NCBI RefSeq assembly: GCF_900105625.1
Contig: NZ_FNSD01000001.1
Location: 4,154,001-4,218,000 of the forward strand
Source of the DNA: Terriglobus roseus
Lineage (GTDB): Bacteria > Acidobacteriota > Terriglobia > Terriglobales > Acidobacteriaceae
DNA length: 64,000 nt
Direction of reading: 5' to 3'
Part shown: one piece after another, positions 57,606-64,000 of the stretch
How the letters are laid out: every line of letters begins with the position of its first letter
Position numbering within the stretch: position 1 is the stretch's first letter
Translations under genes and position numbers: made by a program
Notes under the pieces: generated by a model
Database searches by the model: none
What the model was told of the DNA's origin: nothing
Seen by the model: the letters and a program-made list of their open reading frames with translations, nothing else

Positions 57606-59783
57606 ATGCGCCACACGTTCCTTCGACTGCTTTGCTGCGTCGTGTTTGTCTCATCCGCCGTCGCCCAACAGACCCCGACGCGCTCGGATCACGAACTCTT
57701 CGTGCAGACATGCAGCAGTTGCCACAGCGAAGAGATTGCGACGCAGAAGCACTATTCGCACGACACATGGCAGGGCGTCGTCGCGAACATGCGCTCTCGC
57801 GGAGCCCAGGGCACCGACGCAGACTTCGCACGCATCGTGAACTACCTCACGACGCTGGACACAGCTCCTGTAAAAGAAACGAGTAAAGCAACGCAGGAGT
57901 GGAAGACCTACGGTGGCGATCTTGCCAATCATCGCTACTCGCCACTCGACCAGATCAACGCCTCGAACTTCAATAACCTCAAAGTCGCGTGGCGTTTCAA
58001 CACCGCAAACCTCGGCAGCAGCCCCGAATACAAGTTCGAATCGACACCGCTTATGGTGAAGGGCGTGGTCTACACAACAGCAGGCTCACGACGCGATGTC
58101 GTCGCGCTCGACGCCGCAACTGGCGAAATGTTGTGGATGTACCGCGAAGACGAGGGACAACGCGCAAAGAATGCGCCCCGCCAGCTCTCCGGACGAGGCC
58201 TCGCCTATTGGTCTGACGGCCAGCACAATCGCATTCTCTACGTCACGCCCGGCTACCGGCTGATCGCGCTCGACGCGACCACCGGCCACCGCGTCTCCAC
58301 CTTTGGCCGCGGCGGCGTCGTCGATCTGAAGGAACAGGACGACCAGAAGATTGATCCGCTGGGTGGCGACATCGGCCTGCACGCAGCACCCCTTGTTGCG
58401 GGCGACACCATCATCATCGGCGCAGCGCACAGCGTCGGCCTCATTCCCAAGAGCAGGAACAACACCAAGGGCTACGTCCGCGGCTTCGATGTCCGCACCG
58501 GCCGCCGCCTCTGGATCTTCCACACCATCCCCATGAAGAACGAGTTCGGTGCCGACACGTGGCAGGGCGACTCCGCTTCCTACACGGGTAATACCGGCGT
58601 CTGGGGCCAGATGAGCGTCGACGAGAAGCTTGGCCTCGCCTACCTGCCGGTGGAACTTCCCACCGGTGACGCCTACGGTGGATATCGTCCCGGCAACGGG
58701 CTCTTCGGCGAGACCCTCGTCGCAGTCGATCTGAAGACCGGCAAGCGCCGCTGGCACTACCAACTCGTTCACCACGGCATGTGGGACTACGACATCCCTT
58801 GCGCGCCCGTCCTCGTTGACATCACCGTCGACGGCAAACCGATCAAGGCACTCGCGCAACCCACCAAGCAGTCCATCCTCTTCGTGCTTGACCGCGAGAC
58901 CGGCAAGCCCGTCTGGCCTATCGTCGAGCAGGCCGTCCCCCAGGGTGACGTTCCCGGCGAAACCTACTCGCCCACGCAACCCATCCCCACCAGGCCCGCA
59001 GCCTATGGCCGCAACGGTTTCAGCAACAACGACCTCATCAACTTCACGCCGCAACTGCATGCCGAGGCGATGAAGCTCGCATCCCGGTACCAGATCGGGC
59101 CCGTGTACACACCGCCCGTCGTCAGCAAAGCCGACGGGAAACTTGGGACACTCATCCTCGGCTTCTCGCTTGGCGGCTCCAACTGGCCCGGCGGCTCGTA
59201 CGACCCGGAGACGCACACCTTCTACGTCTTCTCGCAGGCCCTGGTAGGCGCGGCGGGCCTCGTGCCACCCGATCCCAATGAATCCGACATGCGGTACGTC
59301 CTGGGCCAGGCGGCCACGGGCCCGGAAGACACCGGGAGAGACCTGGACATCCACAAGATGCCGCTCGTACACCCACCCTACGGCGAAATCTCCGCTATCG
59401 ATCTCGATCACGGCACGATCCTCTGGCAGATCGCACACGGCGAAACCCCGGACGAAGTCCGCACCAACCCGCTCCTCAAAGGCATCAACATCCCTCGCAC
59501 AGGACGTCTCGGCATTATTGGCGTGCTCACGACGAAATCACTCCTGATTGCGGGCGAAGCTGGCACCTTCACAAACACAGCAGGAGTAAAAGGCGCACTG
59601 CTGCGTGCCTACGAAAAGACCAGCGGCAAGGATGCCGGTGCCGTCGCTATGCCCACCGGGCAGACCGGATCCCCCATGACTTATATGTGGAAGGGCAAGC
59701 AATACCTGGTAGTCGCAGTCGGTGGTCCCGGCCACCCCGGGGAACTCATCGCTTACAGCCTGCCCGATGAAGGGGCGAAGTAG
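57606..59783 (+). CDS. Cytochrome c-PQQ dehydrogenase fusion
   Basis: 725 residues. Signal peptide FLRLLCCVVFVSSAVA, then a short cytochrome c domain with CSSCH (Cys36, Cys39, His40) in TCSSCHSEE and NYLTTLD. From ~100 a PQQ-dependent eight-bladed propeller follows: WKTYGGDLANHRYSPLDQIN, AWRFNTANLG, DVVALDAATGEMLWMYRED, GRGLAYWSDG and later FDVRTGRRLWIFHTIP, WDYDIPCAPVLVDI, GLVPPDPNESDMRYVLG. These enzymes oxidise alcohols or sugars in the periplasm and pass electrons to the haem, then to quinone or terminal oxidases. The N-terminal rather than C-terminal haem placement is notable. Substrate unknown. Confidence 0.9.
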   Translation: MRHTFLRLLCCVVFVSSAVAQQTPTRSDHELFVQTCSSCHSEEIATQKHYSHDTWQGVVANMRSRGAQGTDADFARIVNYLTTLDTAPVKETSKATQEWKTYGGDLANHRYSPLDQINASNFNNLKVAWRFNTANLGSSPEYKFESTPLMVKGVVYTTAGSRRDVVALDAATGEMLWMYREDEGQRAKNAPRQLSGRGLAYWSDGQHNRILYVTPGYRLIALDATTGHRVSTFGRGGVVDLKEQDDQKIDPLGGDIGLHAAPLVAGDTIIIGAAHSVGLIPKSRNNTKGYVRGFDVRTGRRLWIFHTIPMKNEFGADTWQGDSASYTGNTGVWGQMSVDEKLGLAYLPVELPTGDAYGGYRPGNGLFGETLVAVDLKTGKRRWHYQLVHHGMWDYDIPCAPVLVDITVDGKPIKALAQPTKQSILFVLDRETGKPVWPIVEQAVPQGDVPGETYSPTQPIPTRPAAYGRNGFSNNDLINFTPQLHAEAMKLASRYQIGPVYTPPVVSKADGKLGTLILGFSLGGSNWPGGSYDPETHTFYVFSQALVGAAGLVPPDPNESDMRYVLGQAATGPEDTGRDLDIHKMPLVHPPYGEISAIDLDHGTILWQIAHGETPDEVRTNPLLKGINIPRTGRLGIIGVLTTKSLLIAGEAGTFTNTAGVKGALLRAYEKTSGKDAGAVAMPTGQTGSPMTYMWKGKQYLVVAVGGPGHPGELIAYSLPDEGAK

Positions 59784-59854
59784 TTTTCCGGAAAGTCCAG
59801 GTTGTCGGGAGCAAGTTCCGTTTCTCTCAGAGCGACAGATTTAGCCGGACTTCC

Positions 59855-59883
59855 TTGCAATCTGCGTCTCAATCCGATACACA
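59855..59883 (+). promoter_or_regulatory. Possible promoter for Cys-rich leader and TonB receptor
   Basis: TTGCAA (59855-59860) and TACACA (59878-59883) at 17-base spacing are weak sigma-70 matches. If used, transcription would start near 59890, so the ATG at 59892 would be at or almost at the 5' end (leaderless). Confidence 0.3.
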
Positions 59884-59891
59884 TCTAAGTC

Positions 59892-59936
59892 ATGGTGCTG
59901 CGTTCCCACGCAACGTGTAACTGTTGTCGCCGCTAG
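59892..59936 (+). CDS. Cys-rich leader peptide 1 upstream of TonB receptor
   Basis: A 14-codon frame, MVLRSHATCNCCRR, ending TAG 59934-59936. Three of the last six residues are cysteine. Its final codons (TGTTGTCGCCGCT, 59922-59934) are identical to those of a second tiny frame at 60025-60054. The ATG lacks a ribosome-binding site and may be leaderless. Cys-rich short frames before sulfur genes act as cysteine-sensing attenuators in mycobacteria; the same function is inferred here. It lies ~190 bases before the receptor start. Confidence 0.6.
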   Translation: MVLRSHATCNCCRR

Positions 59937-60024
59937 GTTGAGCGCGCGCACCTTTCTGCTTTTCTCCTCATCCAATCTCTGATTCACCGTTGGCGCATCG
60001 CGCCGTTTCCCATGAGGTCCGTTC

Positions 60025-60054
60025 ATGCTCCTGTGTCGTTGTTGTCGCCGCTGA
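60025..60054 (+). CDS. Cys-rich leader peptide 2 upstream of TonB receptor
   Basis: A 9-codon frame, MLLCRCCRR, ending TGA 60052-60054, with GAGG 7 bases before its ATG. Three of nine codons are cysteine, and it shares the end C-x-C-C-R-R-stop with leader 1. It lies 72 bases before the receptor start codon, a distance suited to translational or transcriptional attenuation. Both leaders and the one before cysD point to cysteine-dependent control of this region. Confidence 0.65.
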   Translation: MLLCRCCRR

Positions 60055-60126
60055 TCCTTCGCAGCCTTGCTGTGCGCTAACGCCGCGCGCCAGCCCGACA
60101 ACCGAACACAACGAGAGGAACACCCT

Positions 60127-63100
60127 GTGACGCACCCCTTTGCGCGACGTTCGCGCTTTCTTGCATCCGTCCCCATTGCCATCTCCGCGGTCCTTTCCGT
60201 GACCGCTGCATGCGCGGGCGCGCAGGTTGTCGGCAGCACCTTGTACGGCGTCATCACCGATGGCAGCGGCGCTGCCGTTCCCAATGCAACGGTCATCATC
60301 CACAATGAAGAGACCGGCACTGAGCGTCGCCTGCGCACCGATGCCGCTGGCCGCTACAGCGCGCCGTCCATCGCGGTTGGCCTCTATTCTGTCGCCGTAA
60401 CTGCCGATGGTTTCAGCGCAGAGAAGCACACGGGCGTCGTCCTCACCGTTGGTCAGGCCGCATCGCTCGACGTGAAACTGCACGTCCGCAGCGATGAGCA
60501 GCAGGTCACCGTCAGCGACACGGTACCCACGGTCAATCTGTCCAACGAACAGGTCAGCGGTCTCGTCACCGAGCGCCAGGTGAAAGACCTGCCGCTCAAC
60601 GGACGCAGCTACGACCAGCTCATCACGCTGAATCCTGCAACGGTCAACTACACCTCGCAGCGGTCGGGTTCTGTTGGAACTTCAAACTCCTCGGTGGGCA
60701 ACATGTTCTCCGTCTCCGGCCGACGCCCGCAGGACAATCTTTACCTGCTCAACGGCGTGGAGTACACAGGAGCATCGCTCATTAACGTGACGCCGGGCGG
60801 CACCAGCGGTCAGTTGCTGGGCGTGGAAGCCGTGCGGGAATTCAACGTGGTCAGCGACACCTACGGCGCCAACTACGGCAAGCGGCAGGGTGCGCAGATC
60901 TCCATCGTCACCGCATCCGGCACCAATGCTCTGCACGGCGCGGCGTATGAGTTCATCCGCAACTCCGCACTCGACGCGCGCAACTACTTCGACCAGGCGA
61001 AGAAGCCCAACTTCCAGCGCAACAACTTCGGCGCAGCGCTGGGCGGTCCTATCAAGCACGACAAACTCTTCCTCTTCGCCAACTACGAGGGCTACCGCCA
61101 GAACCTGGGCCTCAGCGACGTAACACTCGTGCCCAACGCCGCCTCGCGTGCAGCGGCCGCACCTTCGGTCCGGCCGCTGCTGAACCTGTGGCCCGTTGCG
61201 AACGGCCCGGACCTTGGCTCCGGTATCGCCATCGCATACTCCACGCCTGTCCAGCACATCCGCGAAGACTTCGGCACCGCGCGCTTCGACGCCAACTTGT
61301 CCGCCAACGACCTTCTCTTCGGCGTCTACACCGTCGACGACTCCACCGCGAACACGCCCACGGCTAACCCCTACTCGCTCATCAACGAAGCCCTGCGCGA
61401 GCAGGTGGCCAGCGTGCAGGAACAGCACGTCTTCTCACCGAAACTTCTGAACACGGCGCGCGCCGGCTTCTCACGCGCCAGCTTCTACTTCCTGGGCGAA
61501 GTACCGCCGGATGTCGCCGCTGCCAGCGGCACCTTCGTCGCGGGCAAGCCGATCGGTGCGATCGTGATCGCCGGTTCCACAGCCTCGAACGGCTCTTCGC
61601 AGATCACCGGCGCAGGCGCCAACGTAGGATCGAACAACGCGATCACACGCAACCTCTTCACCTTCGACGACCACATCTTCTACACCCTTGGCAGTCACAC
61701 GCTTGAGGCTGGCGGATGGCTGCAGCGTCTGCAATCGAACGACAACCTGGCGCAGAATCAGTACGGTCAGGCCAGCTTCGCATCGCTCAGCACCTTCCTC
61801 ACCGGCAACATCAAAACCTTTACGGTCGTGCCCAATCCAACGGCACTTGCATGGCGGTCGTGGTTCGGCGCGGGCTACGTGCAGGACACGTGGAAGGCGT
61901 TGCCCACGCTCGAAGTCACGGCTGGCATCCGCTTCGAATCCAGCAACGGCTTCAACGAGGCGAAGGGACGCGCCGGTGTCTATGGCTTCACGAATGGCAT
62001 CATCAACAGCACGCCAACCGTCGGCAGCGCAGGCCTTGCAACCAACCGTGCAAAGTTCCTCCCGGAGCCGCGTGTCGGCCTCGCGTGGAACGTCTCCGGC
62101 GATAACAAGACCGCCATCCGCGCTGGCTTTGGCCTGCACCATTCGTTGCTCGACAACCTGGACTATCGCCTCGACCAGGCCGCGCCGTACAACACCACGC
62201 TGTCGTACAGCGGCACCACGGTGGCGAACCCGACATCCGGCGCGCCCGGCCTGATCTCGCCGTCCAACGTGCAGCCAGACATCGCAACGCCCACCGTCTA
62301 CTCCTACTCGCTGCACATCGAACGCCAGCTTGCCGCGAACCTCTCCGTTACTGTTGGCTACATCGGCTCCCGGGGCACCCACCAGATCCTGTCGTCAAAT
62401 CAGAACGAGCCGGCTTCGCAGTCATGCGCCAACAACTGCCCAACAGGCGTGCCCAACGGCACGCTTTACTACCCGACGACCACGCGTGCGAATCCGGCCG
62501 TGGCTAACACCACTTCGTGGTCAAGTGGTGGCAGCAGCAACTACAACGGACTGGTGCTGGATGTGCGTCAGAGCCTGCGCAAGGGCCTGACACTGCGGGG
62601 CGTGTATACCTTCAGCAAGAATCTTGACAACGGCAGTGCGTGGAATACCAGCGTCTCGGCTAACACGCCCGCCTTTGTCAGCTACCCGAAGAATCCATCG
62701 CTCGACTACGGTCCCGCGGCAACTGACGTACGGCAACTTGCAGCGTTCAACGGCAGCTACGATCTGCCCTTCGGCACCAGCGCCAGCAGCAATCCTGTCT
62801 TTCGTCGCTCCGTCGGCGGATGGTCCGTGAGCACCATCGTCACGTTGCAGACCGGTCTGCCGTTCACGCCGCAACTCGGCTACAACCCCACCGGCTCCGG
62901 CGACACGCGAAATCCCGTCCGTCCCAATCGCAACCCGAACTTCACCGGCAAGCTCTATACCGGCGGCAGCACGGCGCAGCGCGCAGCGAAGTACTTTGAC
63001 GCATCGGCCTTCTCCGCACCCGCCTATGGCACTGTCGGCAATCTTGGACGAGACACGCTGGTATCTCCCGGCTTCGCCAACTGGGATCTGTCGCTGCTGA

Positions 63101-63330
63101 AGAACACCCAGGTAAGCGAGCGTCTCAGAGTGCAGTTCCGCGCGGAAGCCTTCAACCTGCTCAACCACACCAACCTGCTCACACCGAACCCGGTCGTCTT
63201 CTCCTCCGGACCGACGCAGGGCACCGCCGCCAACCAGACCGCCGCCGTCGTCGCAAGCCCCACGGCAGGCGTCATCACCGCGGCAGCCACATCACGCCAG
63301 CTCCAATTCGGCGTCAAGGTTCTCTTCTAG
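60127..63330 (+). CDS. Oar-like TonB-dependent outer-membrane receptor
   Basis: About 1067 residues from GTG 60127 (MTHPFARRSRFLASVPIAIS), preceded by GAGAGGA; the frame is open upstream into the leaders. Signal peptide, CarboxypepD_reg domain (TLYGVITDGSGAAVPNATVI, RRLRTDAAGRYSAPSIAVG), plug-like domain with VTERQVKDLPLNGRSYDQLI and VSGRRPQDNLYLLNGVEYTG, EAVREFNVVSDTYGANYGKR, and a large beta barrel ending in the outer-membrane signature GVKVLF. Oar-like receptors are numerous in Acidobacteriota. Two Cys-rich leaders precede it and cysD follows, so uptake of a sulfur compound is a reasonable guess. Confidence 0.88.
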   Translation: MTHPFARRSRFLASVPIAISAVLSVTAACAGAQVVGSTLYGVITDGSGAAVPNATVIIHNEETGTERRLRTDAAGRYSAPSIAVGLYSVAVTADGFSAEKHTGVVLTVGQAASLDVKLHVRSDEQQVTVSDTVPTVNLSNEQVSGLVTERQVKDLPLNGRSYDQLITLNPATVNYTSQRSGSVGTSNSSVGNMFSVSGRRPQDNLYLLNGVEYTGASLINVTPGGTSGQLLGVEAVREFNVVSDTYGANYGKRQGAQISIVTASGTNALHGAAYEFIRNSALDARNYFDQAKKPNFQRNNFGAALGGPIKHDKLFLFANYEGYRQNLGLSDVTLVPNAASRAAAAPSVRPLLNLWPVANGPDLGSGIAIAYSTPVQHIREDFGTARFDANLSANDLLFGVYTVDDSTANTPTANPYSLINEALREQVASVQEQHVFSPKLLNTARAGFSRASFYFLGEVPPDVAAASGTFVAGKPIGAIVIAGSTASNGSSQITGAGANVGSNNAITRNLFTFDDHIFYTLGSHTLEAGGWLQRLQSNDNLAQNQYGQASFASLSTFLTGNIKTFTVVPNPTALAWRSWFGAGYVQDTWKALPTLEVTAGIRFESSNGFNEAKGRAGVYGFTNGIINSTPTVGSAGLATNRAKFLPEPRVGLAWNVSGDNKTAIRAGFGLHHSLLDNLDYRLDQAAPYNTTLSYSGTTVANPTSGAPGLISPSNVQPDIATPTVYSYSLHIERQLAANLSVTVGYIGSRGTHQILSSNQNEPASQSCANNCPTGVPNGTLYYPTTTRANPAVANTTSWSSGGSSNYNGLVLDVRQSLRKGLTLRGVYTFSKNLDNGSAWNTSVSANTPAFVSYPKNPSLDYGPAATDVRQLAAFNGSYDLPFGTSASSNPVFRRSVGGWSVSTIVTLQTGLPFTPQLGYNPTGSGDTRNPVRPNRNPNFTGKLYTGGSTAQRAAKYFDASAFSAPAYGTVGNLGRDTLVSPGFANWDLSLLKNTQVSERLRVQFRAEAFNLLNHTNLLTPNPVVFSSGPTQGTAANQTAAVVASPTAGVITAAATSRQLQFGVKVLF

Positions 63331-63346
63331 TCGGAAGCGAAGAAGA

Positions 63347-63385
63347 GAAAGGCCGGTGTGGGGCGACACCCGCACCGGCCAACAT
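63347..63385 (+). terminator. Hairpin after the TonB receptor gene
   Basis: GGCCGGTG (63351-63358) pairs with CACCGGCC (63373-63380), extended inside by GGG/CCC; AACATTT follows. The T tract is weak, so it may leave some read-through into cysD. Confidence 0.6.
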
Positions 63386-63411
63386 TTCCATCGACCACAA
63401 GATCGGGTGCT

Positions 63412-63476
63412 CCACACATACGCAAAGCGGATGTGTGGGTTGCTCGTGAAGCGGAGAGCAGCGGGCCAAAGCCCGC
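63412..63476 (+). promoter_or_regulatory. Two hairpins in the receptor-cysD gap
   Basis: CCACACAT (63412-63419) with ATGTGTGG (63431-63438) enclosing an inner CGC/GCG, and GCGGGC (63461-63466) with GCCCGC (63471-63476). A weaker stem CCTTCG/CGAAGG (about 63499/63548) ends before GCTTTTTG. Function unknown; they may be a second terminator or part of an upstream control region. Confidence 0.4.
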
Positions 63477-63555
63477 GCAATCCTCGCCCAGGGGAAGCCC
63501 TTCGTGCGCGGAATGAGAAATCAAGCGGCCCAAAGGCCCACGCGAAGGATGCTTT

Positions 63556-63584
63556 TTGAATCCGAAGCCCCCGTTTGCTAATCT
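63556..63584 (+). promoter_or_regulatory. Possible promoter for the cysD leader
   Basis: TTGAAT (63556-63561) and TAATCT (63579-63584) at 17-base spacing. Transcription would begin near 63591, placing the leader ATG (63597) within ~6 bases of the 5' end. Confidence 0.35.
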
Positions 63585-63596
63585 CAAAGAGCAGAC

Positions 63597-63668
63597 ATGC
63601 GCGCGCCCCTTTCCATCTGCGACTGTTGTCCGGCCGTCCTCACGGCTGTGTGTTGTTGCGCGCGCTAG
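63597..63668 (+). CDS. Cys-rich leader peptide upstream of cysD
   Basis: A 23-codon frame from ATG 63597 to TAG 63668. Six residues are cysteine: 8, 10 and 11 (ICDCCP) and 19, 20 and 21 (VCCCAR before the stop). The run of three Cys codons two codons from the stop is a classic sign of a leader that stalls when charged cysteinyl-tRNA is scarce. It sits 65 bases before cysD, the first gene of sulfate activation. AAAGAG lies 7-12 bases before the ATG. Cysteine-responsive attenuation is inferred. Confidence 0.75.
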   Translation: MRAPLSICDCCPAVLTAVCCCAR

Positions 63669-63733
63669 ACTTCCGCTCTGCCTCTCCTCCACCAAACATC
63701 TCAGCGCACGTCCCCATGCACTCATAGGAATCG

Positions 63734-64000
63734 ATGGCCACACTCACTCCATCTCTGCCGCCTGTCACCGCAGCACCACCGCGCCTCAGTCACCTGCGTC
63801 TGCTCGAAGCTGAGAGCATCCAGATCCTGCGCGAGGTCGCCGCCGAGTTTGAAAAGCCGGTCATGCTCTACAGCATCGGCAAGGACTCCTCCGTCATGCT
63901 GCGGCTGGCGCAGAAGGCCTTCTATCCCGGCCCCATTCCGTTCCCGTTGCTGCACATCGACACCGGCTACAAGTTCCGCGAGATGATCGAATTCCGCGAC
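63734..64000 (+). CDS. cysD: Sulfate adenylyltransferase subunit 2 (partial)
   Basis: Starts at ATG 63734 with AGGA upstream and runs off the window (89 codons visible). The visible part has [20 protein letters not shown], the PP-loop [20 protein letters not shown] that binds ATP, and [20 protein letters not shown], all typical of CysD. With CysN it adenylates sulfate to APS at the start of sulfate assimilation. It is preceded by a Cys-rich leader, consistent with repression by cysteine. Confidence 0.95.
   Translation, partial: MATLTPSLPPVTAAPPRLSHLRLLEAESIQILREVAAEFEKPVMLYSIGKDSSVMLRLAQKAFYPGPIPFPLLHIDTGYKFREMIEFRD

Noticed and set aside
58086-59438. A 450-codon minus-strand open frame inside the PQQ dehydrogenase gene
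   Set aside because: Gly/Val/Asp-rich antisense translation of a well-supported gene.

Overview
The window is high-GC bacterial chromosome, most likely from an Acidobacteriota member of the Terriglobales (Terriglobus/Granulicella/Edaphobacter type). The inference rests on an Oar-like TonB-dependent receptor with an N-terminal carboxypeptidase-regulatory domain, a methionine synthase split into two genes, a small 'SWKEIA..GKGVRTVQRWE' helix-turn-helix protein, and families such as DUF6526 and GH127. No marker RNA is present to prove it. Genes are densely packed on both strands, often with ATGA overlaps, and many transcripts end in clear intrinsic terminators. I saw no prophage, transposase, CRISPR array, rRNA or tRNA.

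Layout. 1-12 kb: 3' end of a sulfite reductase flavoprotein gene (cysJ-like), a broken nucleotidyltransferase with a small partner, DUF6526, endonuclease IV, secreted proteins, mercaptopyruvate sulfurtransferase, a CobB-type sirtuin, a CNNM/CorC-type membrane protein, an orphan DppB-like permease, a YfcE-like phosphodiesterase and two overlapping Xer recombinases. 12-20 kb: a small exported protein just before secA, a lipoprotein, an NtrB/NtrC-like two-component pair and a rhodanese. 20-24 kb: fliC-fliD-fliS and a small DNA-binding protein. 24-37 kb: UbiD/MqnL-type decarboxylase, exported proteins, nuoI, an M3 peptidase, split metH and a degenerate receiver protein. 38-41 kb: second member of an exported cysteine-peptidase-like paralogue pair, then a SAM riboswitch, a divergent threonine synthase and a MoaD/ThiS-like sulfur carrier. 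41-49 kb: the proteostasis block lon, clpX, clpP, tig with a PaiB-like gene inserted. 49-60 kb: putative epimerase-like protein, family 5 uracil-DNA glycosylase, YtxH protein, a probable 6S-like RNA, GH127, MscS channel, cytochrome c-PQQ dehydrogenase. 60-64 kb: TonB receptor and the start of cysD.

Sulfur metabolism is the thread through the window: cysJ at the left edge, cysD at the right edge, two sulfurtransferases, split metH, and the SAM-controlled thrC/sulfur-carrier pair.

Two observations stand out. First, three tiny open reading frames packed with cysteine codons precede the TonB receptor (two) and cysD (one). The two before the receptor share the ending Cys-x-Cys-Cys-Arg-Arg-stop. 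They look like cysteine-sensing leader peptides that would place both the receptor and sulfate activation under translational attenuation. Second, the SAM riboswitch-thrC-like-sulfur carrier operon could encode a protein-thiocarboxylate route to homocysteine from O-phosphohomoserine. Both are inferences from sequence and need the tests given. Other leads are a SecM-like candidate upstream of secA, a 6S-like RNA, three dispersed-repeat types, a His-rich trigger factor and the permuted-NlpC/P60-like paralogue pair.
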